Assembly: GCA_030147925.1 (NCBI GenBank) | Contig: JASBUK010000042.1 | Span: forward strand, 1-64,000 | Direction: 5' to 3' | Length of the DNA: 64,000 nt | Source: Trueperaceae bacterium | Lineage (GTDB): Bacteria > Deinococcota > Deinococci > Deinococcales > Trueperaceae | Part shown: one piece after another, positions 53,786 through 64,000 of the stretch | Position numbering within the stretch: position 1 is the first letter of the stretch | Layout: the number at the start of each line of letters is the position of its first letter | Position numbers and translations under genes: made by a program | Notes under the pieces: model-generated | The model's input: the letters and a program-made list of their open reading frames with translations, nothing else | Told to the model about the DNA's origin: nothing | Database searches by the model: none

Positions 53786-53806
53786 ATATGAAATTTATCT
53801 TCATAT
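53786..53806 (-). promoter_or_regulatory. candidate operator upstream of the RpiR-type regulator
   Basis: A perfect 7-base inverted repeat ATATGAA / TTCATAT with a 7-base spacer, in an AT-rich stretch upstream of the operon. RpiR-family dimers bind such palindromes. The match to any known site is not claimed. Confidence 0.4.
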
Positions 53807-53870
53807 AACACTCTATAAAAGTGAAGATTTTAATGCAAGGCTCATGCACGCAGAAATTTTAGGTGAGGAC

Positions 53871-53958
53871 TAATACCGATTTCCTAAAAAGTTGGTAGTT
53901 TGTAGTTAGTGGTGGGTGATTAGTAGTTGGTGGTTTGTGGGAAAACCCTCTACTTTAC
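53871..53958 (+). repeat. GT-rich intergenic repeat, copy 1
   Basis: It shares TAATACC, CCTAAAAAGT, GGTAGTTTGT and GTTTGTGG-purine run-CCTCTACTTT blocks, in the same order, with 59698-59745. Here extra AGTTAGTGGTG-type GT-rich units are inserted in the middle. Shorter GT-rich traces occur near 58450 and, inverted, near 29215-29240. No protein is encoded. The rest of the 276-base gap 53721-53996 holds only the candidate operator. Confidence 0.6.
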
Positions 53959-53996
53959 ACTCTCTCCTCAACACACAATTTGGGACACCTTCAAAT

Positions 53997-55406
53997 TCAA
54001 ACGCTGACAACGGTACTTTTCTCAACGCCTGCCAAAGCCTGCTCGAGGTCTTCGATGATGTCTTTTGGATGCTCGGCGCCTATGCTTAGGCGAATCATGT
54101 TATCGGGAATATTGCTTAACTCTCGACCCTCTTCACCCTGCTGCTGGTGAGTGGAAATAGCCGGTATGGCGGCCACGCTTTTAATGCGCCCTAAGTCGGT
54201 GGCTCGCCAGATCATGCCCAGTCCGTCAAAGACGGCTCGAGCCGCTCTTACCCCACCTTTGACATTAAAACTCAGCAAATGACCAAAGCGGTTGACAGCG
54301 CTGCCATAATCATCTTCGCCATCGGCCAGCCACAGGTATTTAGCAGCGATTTCATGCCCCGGGCTGGCACTAAGACCAGGATAGTTAACGCTTTCAATTT
54401 GCGGGTGCTGGGCTAAAAACTCCGCGACTTTAAGGGCATTTTTGCTCATAAGATCGACGCGGCTGCGCAGGCTGCGCAAATCGTTAAGTATCATCAGCGC
54501 ACTAAAAGGGCTTAGCGAACTGCCGTGATCGCGCATGGGCAGCAGTTTGACATAGCTGGCAAAATCGGCCCTTAGCTCAGCGGGGCCAACGCGGCTGGGG
54601 ATATCCCGCCGGGAGACGATGGCTCCGGCGATAGCAAAGCCACTGGCGGCTAAGCATTTGCTTACTGAATGCACTACGATGTCTGCGCCATGTTGTAAAG
54701 GACGCATCAGCGCCGGTGTAGCTATGGTGCTGTCTACAATAAGCGGCAAGCCGTGCTGATGGGCCAAAGCTGCTAAAGCGGCAATGTCGAAAACCCCCAG
54801 ACCGGGGTTACTGGGCATTTCACCAAAAACAAAGCGGGTGTTGTTATCAATCTTGTCAGCCCACTCGTTTAAATCTAAAGGGTCACGCACCCAGCGCAGC
54901 TCTATGCCGCGTTCTTTAGCGTAGCGCTGGTTAAAAAGCATAAAGGTGCCGCCATAGCACTTGGCGCTGGCGACAATGTTCATGACCGTGTTTGACCCTT
55001 CTTGAGTTAAGAAGGGATTGGTGGCCATAAAAACCGCCGCCATGCCCGAACTGGTCATGCAAGCGCTGGTCTCGCCGGCAAAGCCATAACCTTCGAGTAG
55101 CGCTAAGGCTTGTTCTAAATAATGCAAGCCGGGGTTGGCTATGCGCGTATAAGCCCAGGCGGGCATGAGATAGGCCAGCGCCGCCTCCATGTGGTCGCTG
55201 TTTTCAAAATGCTGAGCGGGGCTTAAATAAGCAGGCTCAATAATGCTGCCCTGATTGGCCAGTGCCGCCTCCATGCCGTACAGTCCATGTACGGCAATGG
55301 TGTCGAACTTTTTTTGACGCATCTTGCTGCGGAGTGCGGCTTCGGCGCTGCTAAAAGCGGTGCCACGTTTTATATAAGCTTGCACGCCCGGACTGTTTTC
55401 GCTCAC
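53997..55406 (-). CDS. Cys/Met-metabolism PLP-dependent enzyme (gamma-synthase/lyase type)
   Basis: A 469-residue fold-type I enzyme. It shows YTRIANPGLHYLEQALALLEG, ACMTSSGMAAVF, VFGEMPSNPGLGVFD, LIVDSTIATPALMRPL and PLP-Lys250 in VVHSVSKCLAASG. It is longer than typical methionine gamma-lyase or O-acetylhomoserine sulfhydrylase because of about 50 extra N-terminal residues, so the reaction (lyase versus sulfhydrylase) is unsettled. It lies 12 bases downstream of the tyrosine phenol-lyase, which hints at joint amino-acid breakdown under the Lrp regulator upstream. Confidence 0.88.
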   Translation of the reverse strand: MSENSPGVQAYIKRGTAFSSAEAALRSKMRQKKFDTIAVHGLYGMEAALANQGSIIEPAYLSPAQHFENSDHMEAALAYLMPAWAYTRIANPGLHYLEQALALLEGYGFAGETSACMTSSGMAAVFMATNPFLTQEGSNTVMNIVASAKCYGGTFMLFNQRYAKERGIELRWVRDPLDLNEWADKIDNNTRFVFGEMPSNPGLGVFDIAALAALAHQHGLPLIVDSTIATPALMRPLQHGADIVVHSVSKCLAASGFAIAGAIVSRRDIPSRVGPAELRADFASYVKLLPMRDHGSSLSPFSALMILNDLRSLRSRVDLMSKNALKVAEFLAQHPQIESVNYPGLSASPGHEIAAKYLWLADGEDDYGSAVNRFGHLLSFNVKGGVRAARAVFDGLGMIWRATDLGRIKSVAAIPAISTHQQQGEEGRELSNIPDNMIRLSIGAEHPKDIIEDLEQALAGVEKSTVVSV

Positions 55407-55418
55407 GGCAAATCCTCC

Positions 55419-56849
<1,431 letters not shown>

Positions 56850-57326
56850 TTAAAGCGGTAGCGCCGTTTTGGCCTTGACTTCGCTTAAGACCACGCTGGT
56901 CTGAATGCGGGCAACACCGGGAATGGGGGTTAAGCACCTGACCACAAAGCGTTCTAGGTCTTCGCGGTTGTGCAGCACCACTTTGAGCAGATAATCGTGT
57001 TCACCGGTTAAGTGATAACACTCGAGCACTTCGGGTAGCTGGCGGATGGCTTCTCGAAAACTCTCGACTTGCTTTAGCTGATGTAGTTGCAGGTTCACCT
57101 CGATAAAGCAAAGCAAATCAAAACCGGCCTTATCACTATCGACCAAGGCCACGTACTGCCGGATGTAACCCTCCTCTTCAAGCCTTTTGACCCTGGCATG
57201 GGTGGCAGGAGGAGAGAGATTGACACGTCGAGCCAATTCGACATTGCTTAAGCGTGCCTGACTTTGCAGGCTGGTTAAGATGGCGCGATCAACCTCATCC
57301 AATAGGGCTGTATGGGAATTTTCCAA
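56850..57326 (-). CDS. Lrp/AsnC-family transcriptional regulator
   Basis: A 158-residue regulator. An N-terminal winged helix (LDEVDRAILTSLQSQARLS, NVELARRVNLSPPATHARV) is followed by a RAM/AsnC ligand domain (YHLTGEHDYLLKVVLHN). The start is TTG 57326 with AAGGGG upstream. It lies 13 bases before the tyrosine phenol-lyase gene and probably controls both lyases in response to an amino acid. A good promoter and an AT-rich region suited to Lrp binding lie just upstream. Confidence 0.94.
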   Translation of the reverse strand: MENSHTALLDEVDRAILTSLQSQARLSNVELARRVNLSPPATHARVKRLEEEGYIRQYVALVDSDKAGFDLLCFIEVNLQLHQLKQVESFREAIRQLPEVLECYHLTGEHDYLLKVVLHNREDLERFVVRCLTPIPGVARIQTSVVLSEVKAKTALPL

Positions 57327-57360
57327 GGTAAAAACCCCTTATTTACAAGTTATATTTGTG

Positions 57361-57389
57361 ATTATAAATAAAACACAAAATAAATGCAA
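57361..57389 (-). promoter_or_regulatory. sigma-70-type promoter of the Lrp/lyase operon
   Basis: On the minus strand a -35 TTGCAT (57389-57384), a 17-base spacer and a consensus -10 TATAAT (57366-57361) lie 35 bases before the Lrp start. The surrounding 57340-57425 stretch is strongly AT-rich with A-tracts, as at many Lrp-type targets. Confidence 0.75.
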
Positions 57390-57517
57390 ATAAAACCTAA
57401 TAATTGCAAAATTATCTTAATAATATCTTCGACTGGCAAAAGTCACAGCCTACCTGCTGCTTGACAGAGACCAAGGGAGAGGGGTTAGGCGTTTATGGCT
57501 AAGGAACTTGTTTTTAC

Positions 57518-57739
57518 TCAGCGATTGCCACTAGGCGGTTTCTTCGTAAAACAGCGTGATGACAAAGATATAATCGGGCGAATGCCCACCCATGGGGGAA
57601 TGTACTGCAAAGAACTATCAGCATCCAGATACTTAGCGTGACGGTGTTCGTTTAGCCAGCGGAAAAAGGCTTCTTTGGCCTGCGCTGCTGCCCGCGTGGC
57701 GGTGGGGCTTTCGCCGATAAACTGTTCTAGTTTGAACAT
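57518..57739 (-). CDS. small protein of unknown function
   Basis: 73 residues from ATG 57739, which follows AAAGGAGG. An earlier start at 57772 would bypass that site. The protein begins FKLEQFIGESPTATRAAA and has an N-terminal helix rich in Ala, Arg and Phe, then FFRWLNEHRHAKYL. I recognise no family. The strong ribosome site supports translation. It is followed by nothing on its strand for 190 bases. Confidence 0.5.
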   Translation of the reverse strand: MFKLEQFIGESPTATRAAAQAKEAFFRWLNEHRHAKYLDADSSLQYIPPWVGIRPIISLSSRCFTKKPPSGNR

Positions 57740-57784
57740 CACGCCTCCTTTATTAGTCGATGCTGTGCGCAAACAGGCCCTCGG

Positions 57785-57976
57785 CTAATTTTTGGGCGAG
57801 GCTTCCTCAATGCAGTACTGGTTGCGTTCTTTTTGCGGCGATGCCTGTAAAAGGCGGGTAACTAGCTGCGCGTATTCTTTGCTTTGGCAGTTGCGGATAA
57901 ACTCTTTGCCTGTTTTGCTTATGCAGTAGACGTCATAGCTTACTTGAAGTTTGCGGGCTCGAGCAGGATTGTTCAT
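57785..57976 (-). CDS. small protein of unknown function
   Basis: 63 residues from ATG 57976 after GGAGGATAAGC. It has a basic start (NNPARARKLQVSYDVYCIS) and a Cys-containing tail (NQYCIEEASPK). It lies 45 bases upstream of the other small gene on the same strand, so they may be transcribed together. No known motif is seen. Confidence 0.5.
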   Translation of the reverse strand: MNNPARARKLQVSYDVYCISKTGKEFIRNCQSKEYAQLVTRLLQASPQKERNQYCIEEASPKN

Positions 57977-58239
57977 GCTTATCCTCCAGATAACAGGCGG
58001 CGCAGCTTAAAACCCTGAGAAGTCTACCCGGCCAAGGCAGCTCCCCTAGTTTTATGCTAGAGCTATAATCTTTGTGTAGCTAGAGGCTTACGTCCCATTT
58101 TAAACACTGCTTTGTACTTCGGCGCTTATGCGTCTCATCACCATTGCTAATAAGCGTCTAAACTAACACTACAAGCAAAATGTATTTGTTCAAAAATTCG
58201 GGGTCGTAAATAGCCCTTATGGGGCGAAAGGAGTAAGAC

Positions 58240-58455
58240 ATGTCAGAGAGCGTGTATAAGCTTATCGAACTGGTCGGGACAAGCACCGAATCCTGGGAAA
58301 AAGCCGCTGCTGCTGCGGTTGAGCGAGCGGCAAAAAGCCTAGAAGATTTGCGTATTGCTGAAGTGGTCGAACTAGATATGCAGCTTGAAAATGGCAAGGT
58401 CGCAGCTTACCGGGCCAAGGTCAAAGTTTCGTTTAAATATCGAGATGAGGCGTGA
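58240..58455 (+). CDS. dodecin family flavin-binding protein
   Basis: 71 residues, matching dodecin in length and pattern: VYKLIELVGTSTESWEKAA at the start (beta strand, helix), IAEVVELDMQLENGKVAAYR in the middle (strands, with flavin contact in the paired strands) and VKVSFKY at the end. Dodecins form 12-subunit shells that store flavin. AAAGGAG precedes the ATG. A TATAAT at 58064-58069 upstream lacks a good -35. The rest of the 263-base gap upstream shows no gene. Confidence 0.9.
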   Translation: MSESVYKLIELVGTSTESWEKAAAAAVERAAKSLEDLRIAEVVELDMQLENGKVAAYRAKVKVSFKYRDEA

Positions 58456-58466
58456 GTAGTTGGTGG

Positions 58467-59552
58467 TTAGGAGGCTTTTGACCAGTTTACGGTCTCAGCC
58501 GGGGAGCGCTGAGCTATAATATGCTCCTGTTCGGCCAGAACTCTAAAAAAGGCGACAACGATTCGTGGGGAGAACCACTTTCCGCTTTGCCTTTGGACTT
58601 CTGCGACGGCTTTTTCCAGCGGCCAGGCTTCTTTGTAGGGTCGTTTGCTGATAAGGGTGTCAAAGACATCGGTAACGGCTACGATTTGCCCGATCAAGGG
58701 AATATCGTCGCCCTTAAGGCCACGGGGATAACCACTGCCATCAAAGCGTTCGTGATGCGACAAGGAGATTAGCTCCGCCATCTGCATAATATCGGAGTGA
58801 CCCTCGGCAAGCAGTTTGACGCCAATGTTAACGTGCGTTTTCATGACTTCAAATTCGCCCAAAGAAAGTTTGCCGGGCTTTAGCAATATTTCGTCGGGAA
58901 TGCCGATTTTACCGACGTCGTGCAGGGGCGCGGCGCGGCGGATAAGCTCTACTTCTTTGGGGGGCAAGCCCAGCTTTTGTGCCAGCAAGGCCGAAAGTTC
59001 GCCGACGCGTTGCGTATGCCTGCCGGTTTCATAGTCGCGGTATTCGGCAGCTAAGGCCAGGCGCTCCAAAATATCTAAGCGGGCGGCTTCTAATTCGATG
59101 GTGCGATCTTTAACACGCTCTTCGAGCAATTGATTGTTAGCTTGAAGCTCTAGGTGCAGACGGCGTGTTTCAAGCAGGTTGCGCAGGCGCAAGGTGATCT
59201 GCGCGGCCTTAAAAGGCTTGTTGAGAAAGTCTTTGGCGCCGCTGGATAATGCCTTTTTTTCCGCTTCCGGGCTGAGATCGGCGGTGAGAACCACGATGGG
59301 CAAATAGTGCTCTGTAGGAATGCGTTCGTTAAGCTGCTCGATTAAAGTAATGCCGTCTAGGTGCGGCATGTGCAAATCAATAAGGATCAGATCGGGTTCA
59401 AAACTTTCAAAATGATAGAGAACCTGCCGCGGATCGCTGGTGCCCTGCAAATTATCAAAACCCGCTCGCGTCAGTAAGCGCTCGAGCAAAATCAGGTTGA
59501 CCTCTTCGTCGTCAACAACTAAGATTCTCGCGTTTTCAATGCCCTTGTTCAT
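58467..59552 (-). CDS. response regulator with HD-GYP output domain
   Basis: 361 residues. A receiver domain with phosphorylation Asp59 (LILIDLHMPHLDG) and VVDDEEVN is followed by a coiled-coil linker (LLEERVKDRTIELEAA). An HD-GYP phosphodiesterase comes next, with HDVGKIGIPDEILLKPG, LSHHERFDGSGYPRGL and VTDVFDTLISKRPYKEA. It should break down cyclic di-GMP when phosphorylated. The frame opens at 59588, but ATG 59552 follows GAGGGG and starts at the receiver domain. No histidine kinase is adjacent. The GYP motif is intact. Confidence 0.94.
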   Translation of the reverse strand: MNKGIENARILVVDDEEVNLILLERLLTRAGFDNLQGTSDPRQVLYHFESFEPDLILIDLHMPHLDGITLIEQLNERIPTEHYLPIVVLTADLSPEAEKKALSSGAKDFLNKPFKAAQITLRLRNLLETRRLHLELQANNQLLEERVKDRTIELEAARLDILERLALAAEYRDYETGRHTQRVGELSALLAQKLGLPPKEVELIRRAAPLHDVGKIGIPDEILLKPGKLSLGEFEVMKTHVNIGVKLLAEGHSDIMQMAELISLSHHERFDGSGYPRGLKGDDIPLIGQIVAVTDVFDTLISKRPYKEAWPLEKAVAEVQRQSGKWFSPRIVVAFFRVLAEQEHIIAQRSPAETVNWSKAS

Positions 59553-59697
59553 CAGTGACCCCTCATCGTTATGGCAGCAAATGAGCAAACGTCTTTACAA
59601 AAAATAATCTAGCAGCTTCGAACTTACAGATTTCTTACTTACTTGCTTAAATGTCATTTAGGGGGATTCTCACGTCTGTTTTTAAATAAGACACAGC

Positions 59698-59745
59698 TAA
59701 TACCTAAAAAGTAGGTAGTTTGTGGAAAAAAACCTCTACTTTCCC
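59698..59745 (+). repeat. GT-rich intergenic repeat, copy 2
   Basis: It matches the blocks at 53871-53958 (TAATACC, CCTAAAAAGT, GGTAGTTTGTGG, CCTCTACTTT). The rest of the 309-base gap 59553-59861 is AT-rich, contains a long pyrimidine stretch (about 59741-59790) and no gene I can support. Confidence 0.6.
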
Positions 59746-59861
59746 CTTTTTTCTTTCCACTTTCTACCCACTGCTTTCTACTTTAAGAGCCACTGTGAAA
59801 AATCCCATCCTTTGAGCTTGTTCACGGCGCTTTGTTTGGCAAACTGTTAAACTTTTCTAGC

Positions 59862-60860
59862 ATGGCGCATTTTCGAAAAGACCCCTTTGGTCCGGCCTGG
59901 GTTATCATTTCGCCCGAACGCGGTCTGGAAGCCTCGGATTTCGGAAGTGTTCGTCACCATGACTCGACTTGCCCGCTTTGTCCGGGTTCTGAAGCCTCCA
60001 GCCGGGAAATTCGTGCTCTGCGTCCTAGCGCTTCGCCGACGAACAGCCCGGACTGGCGTTTGCGAGTGATAGAAAACCCTGCTGCCCTGCTGTACCCTAA
60101 GAACTTTGAGCAACAAGGTGTCGAGCTTTTTAAGCAAGCGCCAAGCAGCGGTTATCAGGAAATTATCATTGAACACCCGCAGCACCAAATGCTGCTGGAC
60201 AATATGCCGCTCGAGCACCTGGTCGATTTACTTAAGCTCTACCGGGACAGGCTCGAGCATCTGTCTGAGCAGCCGGATGTCAAACACGTACAGATTACCC
60301 GCAACGTAGGGGCCGTTGCCGGGGCGGTTTACGAGCACCCACACGCGCAAGTTCTGGCCTTGCCGGTTAGTAATCGCTGGGTTAATGAAGAACTTAACGC
60401 TGCACAGAGCTATTTTGACAAGCATGGAAGCTGTCTTTTTTGCGATGTGATTCAAGCGGAGATTAACGGGCGCGAACGCATCATCAGTTATAACCAAAGC
60501 TTCATTGCCTTAGCGCCCTATGCCTCAAAAACGCCCTTTGAAACCTGGATTTTGCCGCGTCAGCACGGCGGCGCTTTTAGCCTTCAGGCCAGCAATACCC
60601 TGCCGCTTTTAGCCGAGTTGCTGCAAGCGCTGCTTCGGGCAATGAACGCCGCGCTGGATTATCCACCCTACAACATGATTTTTCACAGCTTGCCAGTCAA
60701 TGATAATAAGAACTATCACTGGCATATCGAGATTTTGCCACGCCTGACCAAGCAAGCTGGTTTTGATTGGGGCAGTGGTTTTTACATAAACCCCACGGCT
60801 CCAGAGGATGCGGTGCGCTTTTTGCGTGCTACCCTGGCTTTACAGGAGGTGGGGGCATGA
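59862..60860 (+). CDS. GalT-like nucleotidyltransferase (hexose-1-phosphate uridylyltransferase family)
   Basis: 332 residues from ATG 59862. RKDPFGPAWVIISPERG and CPLCPGSE (zinc-type Cys pair) at the N-terminus, the HIT-like EHPHAQVLALP (His-Pro-His-Ala-Gln, nucleotidylated His) and YHWHIEILPR near the end place it in the GalT/ADP-glucose phosphorylase group. The donor sugar is not certain. No ribosome site precedes the ATG. A TTG 30 bases earlier extends the frame but is not family-like. The stop overlaps the FtsB-like gene by 4 bases. Confidence 0.88.
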   Translation: MAHFRKDPFGPAWVIISPERGLEASDFGSVRHHDSTCPLCPGSEASSREIRALRPSASPTNSPDWRLRVIENPAALLYPKNFEQQGVELFKQAPSSGYQEIIIEHPQHQMLLDNMPLEHLVDLLKLYRDRLEHLSEQPDVKHVQITRNVGAVAGAVYEHPHAQVLALPVSNRWVNEELNAAQSYFDKHGSCLFCDVIQAEINGRERIISYNQSFIALAPYASKTPFETWILPRQHGGAFSLQASNTLPLLAELLQALLRAMNAALDYPPYNMIFHSLPVNDNKNYHWHIEILPRLTKQAGFDWGSGFYINPTAPEDAVRFLRATLALQEVGA

Positions 60861-61222
60861 CCGGCAGACTCAGGTCAACTACCGCGACGGGCAAGGCCAA
60901 GAAGGTCAGCGCCAAAACTTCGCGTAGCAAGAAAAAAACACCGACATTAAGCCGTGGCGCCAGCACTCTTTTTATAATCATTGCCCTGGTTGGAGGGCTT
61001 CAGGCGCTGCTCATGATCGGCATCGAGGCCAATCGCTGGTTGCGCAGCCAGCGTGAGATCAGCCGTCTGGAGGCCGATATTCGCGGGCTTAAGCAAGAAG
61101 CGGCGGAGCTAGAAGCCATCATTGCGCACAAAGATGACGCGCAATATCGAGAACAATTGGCGCGGTTGCAGGGTTTTGTCTATCCGGACGAAAACCTGTT
61201 TGTGACCTCGCCAAGACGATAA
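60857..61222 (+). CDS. FtsB/DivIC-like septum-formation protein
   Basis: 121 residues. A long basic cytoplasmic N-terminus of about 38 residues (Lys/Arg/Ser/Thr-rich) leads into a single helix (STLFIIIALVGGLQALLMI). A coiled coil follows (ISRLEADIRGLKQEAAELEA), then a C-terminal GFVYPDENLF that is typical of the DivIC/FtsB family's conserved tail. It probably joins the FtsQLB-type division complex. AGGAGGT precedes the ATG, which overlaps the GalT-like stop as ATGA. Confidence 0.78.
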   Translation: MTGRLRSTTATGKAKKVSAKTSRSKKKTPTLSRGASTLFIIIALVGGLQALLMIGIEANRWLRSQREISRLEADIRGLKQEAAELEAIIAHKDDAQYREQLARLQGFVYPDENLFVTSPRR

Positions 61223-61328
61223 ACAAAAAATATCTGAGTCCTTTGCTGGGGGCGTTTGCAGCTTCAAACTGTTGTCGGCTGGGTATTCTGGATACTACTG
61301 AATTATTGCTACCGAGAGGAGTATATCT

Positions 61329-62894
61329 GTGTCCGACGATACGATTGCCTGGATGAACGAGCTCACCGCCGAGATGGAAGAACGCCGCAAACGCATTGAG
61401 CGTGGTGGTGGCGAAGCCCGTATCAAAAAACAGCACGACGCCAATAAGATGACGGCCAGAGAGCGCATTGATTATCTGCTGGATGAGGGTTCATTTGTAG
61501 AACTGGGTGTGTTTACCGAACACTTGGGCGGCGACATGATGAAGGGTGTCGAAGCGCCGGGCGAAGGTGTGGTGGCCGGCTATGGCCAGATTGACGGGCG
61601 CACGGTCTTCATATTCAGTCAGGATTTTACGGTTCTAGGGGGCAGCTTAGGCAAGATGCACGCCCAAAAGATTGCCAAAGTGATGGATTTGGCCGTAAAA
61701 ACCGGCGCGCCGATTATCGGTCTTAACGACTCGGCTGGGGCGCGTATTCAAGAAGGCGTGGATTCACTTTCAGGCTACGGCGAGGTCTTTTACCGCAATG
61801 CCATCTATTCGGGTGTGGTGCCGCAGATAAGCGCAATTTTGGGGCCTTGCGCGGGTGGGGCTGTTTACAGCCCGGCGATTACCGACTTTGTGCTGATGAG
61901 CCGGGGCTCCTCTTATATGTTTATCACCGGGCCGGAAGTGATCAAATCGGTCACTAAAGAGGAAGTAAGCTTTGAGGAACTCGGTGGGGCGGATGTACAC
62001 AATCGCAAGTCGGGTGTGGCTCACCTTGAGGCGGAAGGCGATCAGGCAGTGCTCGAGCTCATCCGTGAACTGCTTTCTTACCTGCCCCAATCCGCTAAGG
62101 AAAAACCTCCGCTGCTAAATAGCCGTGATCCGGTAAACCGGGAAACTCCAGAAGTGCTCAGCATCGTGCATCCAGACCAGCGTCGGCCCTATCACATGCA
62201 CGAAGTCATCAAGGTGATGGTGGACGATCAGCACTTTTTTGAAATCCAACCCGAGTTTGCCAAAAACATCATTTGTGGCTTCGCCCACTTAGGTGGACAG
62301 TCTGTAGGCATTGTCGCCAATAATCCTCGCTTTATGGCGGGTACTCTAAACATCGACGCTTCGGACAAGGCCGCCCGGTTTATCCGCACCTGCGACTGCT
62401 TCAATATTCCTATTCTCACCTTTGTAGATGTAACGGGCTTTTTGCCCGGTGTGGCCCAGGAACACAGTGGCATAATCCGCCACGGCGCCAAGATGCTTTA
62501 CGCCTATGCCGAAGCCAGCGTGCCCAAAATCACCCTGATTACCCGCAAAAGCTATGGAGGCGCTTATCTGGCCATGAACTCGCGCGATATGGGCGCCGAT
62601 GTAGTCCTGGCCTGGCCGACTTCCGCTGTGGCGGTAATGGGTGCAGAAGGAGCGGCCAATATCATCTACCGGCGCGAGATTAATAGCTCCGATAACCCCG
62701 AAGCGATACGCGCCGCTAAAATTGCCGAATACAAGAAAAATTTTGACAATCCTTACTCGGCAGCAGCGCGAGGCTACATAGATGACGTGATTGACCCCAA
62801 AGACACCCGCAGACAGCTAATTAGGCATCTGCGTATGCTTAGCGACAAAACCGAATCCCGGCCTTATAAAAAACACGGTAATATTCCGCTTTAA
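61329..62894 (+). CDS. acyl-CoA carboxylase, carboxyltransferase beta subunit
   Basis: 521 residues, of the propionyl-CoA/methylmalonyl-CoA carboxyltransferase family. GEGVVAGYGQIDGRTVFIFS, GLNDSAGARIQEGVDSLSGY and LGPCAGGAVYSPAITDF mark the N-half acyl-CoA site. FLPGVAQEHSGIIRHGAKML and AVMGAEGAANIIYR are in the C-half. GTG 61329 follows GAGAGGAG. No biotin carboxylase or biotin carrier gene is next to it, so those must come from elsewhere (or it forms part of a decarboxylase). The acyl-CoA substrate is not certain, with propionyl-CoA the default. Confidence 0.93.
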   Translation: MSDDTIAWMNELTAEMEERRKRIERGGGEARIKKQHDANKMTARERIDYLLDEGSFVELGVFTEHLGGDMMKGVEAPGEGVVAGYGQIDGRTVFIFSQDFTVLGGSLGKMHAQKIAKVMDLAVKTGAPIIGLNDSAGARIQEGVDSLSGYGEVFYRNAIYSGVVPQISAILGPCAGGAVYSPAITDFVLMSRGSSYMFITGPEVIKSVTKEEVSFEELGGADVHNRKSGVAHLEAEGDQAVLELIRELLSYLPQSAKEKPPLLNSRDPVNRETPEVLSIVHPDQRRPYHMHEVIKVMVDDQHFFEIQPEFAKNIICGFAHLGGQSVGIVANNPRFMAGTLNIDASDKAARFIRTCDCFNIPILTFVDVTGFLPGVAQEHSGIIRHGAKMLYAYAEASVPKITLITRKSYGGAYLAMNSRDMGADVVLAWPTSAVAVMGAEGAANIIYRREINSSDNPEAIRAAKIAEYKKNFDNPYSAAARGYIDDVIDPKDTRRQLIRHLRMLSDKTESRPYKKHGNIPL

Positions 62895-62897
62895 GTA

Positions 62898-63266
62898 ATG
62901 ACTAACTCTCTAAAATTTCGCATGTTTAAACCCGGGCAAGACTTTCCGTCTTACGTTGCTTGCTTGAATGCCATTTGCGGTCACAAAGGCATCTCTCAAG
63001 AAATTATGAAAGTTGAGCTAACACCCATTCCGTTTAAAAGCCGAATTAACTTCGGCTTTTTAATGCGAGTGGAACGAGGAGAATCGGACCGAGTGCCTTT
63101 CATAACGCTTAAGGAATTAATCGGATTCAACATAAAAGAGCAAATCAATATGTTGTCTGAGTTTGACTTTGAGACCGCTCTTTTTGTTGCCGAGATTGGG
63201 AACAAAATTGTCCGATTTGAGCTTGAAGAACACGAATTAGGCTATGCTCTGCTTATCGAATCGTGA
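62898..63266 (+). CDS. conserved-looking hypothetical protein
   Basis: 122 residues, no family recognised. It is mixed alpha/beta, with an N-terminal KFRMFKPGQDFPSYVACL, a central VERGESDRVPFITLKELI and a Glu-rich end (VRFELEEHELGYALLI). It starts 3 bases after the carboxylase stop with no separate ribosome site, so it would depend on the upstream gene. The base composition is more AT-rich than the carboxylase. The pattern of an intact frame over its whole length supports coding, but nothing more. Confidence 0.5.
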   Translation: MTNSLKFRMFKPGQDFPSYVACLNAICGHKGISQEIMKVELTPIPFKSRINFGFLMRVERGESDRVPFITLKELIGFNIKEQINMLSEFDFETALFVAEIGNKIVRFELEEHELGYALLIES

Positions 63267-63294
63267 AAAAAGGCTTTGGTTACGTCTTGGCGTT

Positions 63295-64000
<706 letters not shown>

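Noticed and set aside
53871-53960. GT-rich repeat region as a CRISPR array
   Set aside because: The repeats are short, irregular and without equal-length spacers, and no cas gene is near.

Overview
The window reads as bacterial chromosome with dense gene packing, many 1-14 base overlaps and an intermediate base composition. It probably comes from an organism with a polysaccharide-coated envelope. No rRNA or tRNA gene is visible, so placement is weak. The non-lipoprotein ABC binding protein whose signal peptide ends in an AQ-type site and the PATAN/DUF4388-type protein would fit an uncultured Deinococcota relative (Trueperales-like). That placement is inference only.

Layout. 1-880: a decayed IS5-family element whose outer inverted repeat starts exactly at base 1. 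897-3145: a CPBP protease and an aldehyde dehydrogenase. 3184-12405 (minus): nucleotide-sugar genes (manC, a cis-prenyltransferase, rfbB/C/D/A), with a VapBC-like and an MntA/HepT-like toxin-antitoxin pair wedged among the rhamnose genes, then a fused polymerase/ligase-phosphoglycosyltransferase. 12532-23265 (minus): an AT-rich block of glycosyltransferases, O-acyltransferases, Wzy, a sulfotransferase, Wzx and a UGDH/CysC chimeric relic, mostly joined by 4-base stop/start overlaps. 23496-27179 (minus): cysNC, cysD, cysQ, which make PAPS and remove PAP. 27445-29210: two more nucleotidyltransferase/HEPN pairs and the stub of another. 29242-30609: a Wzz-type chain-length regulator. The block looks like a locus for a rhamnose-containing, acylated and sulfated surface polysaccharide with its own sulfate-donor supply.

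30728-34449 (minus): a PATAN-like protein, a Nudix hydrolase, a photolyase N-domain protein and a cell-wall amidase. 34859-45699 (plus): an 11-gene complex I operon, nuoABCDHIJKLMN, without nuoE, F or G, closed by a strong terminator. NuoC carries an extra C-terminal helix-hairpin-helix domain. 45796-53720: a LarA-family gene facing an operon for uptake and breakdown of a sugar or polyol (RpiR regulator, FGGY kinase, ABC binding protein, two permeases, zinc alcohol dehydrogenase). 53997-57326: a tyrosine phenol-lyase, a Cys/Met-type PLP enzyme and an Lrp regulator. 57518-64000: small proteins, dodecin, an HD-GYP response regulator, a GalT-like enzyme, an FtsB-like protein, an acyl-CoA carboxylase subunit, a half-size permease and the end of a PEP-utilising enzyme.

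A genome-scale signal runs through the window: the palindrome GCTCGAGC occurs about 50 times by eye (about one is expected by chance). It is absent from roughly 11.9 to 27.3 kb, the same AT-rich polysaccharide/sulfation block, which supports lateral acquisition of that block.
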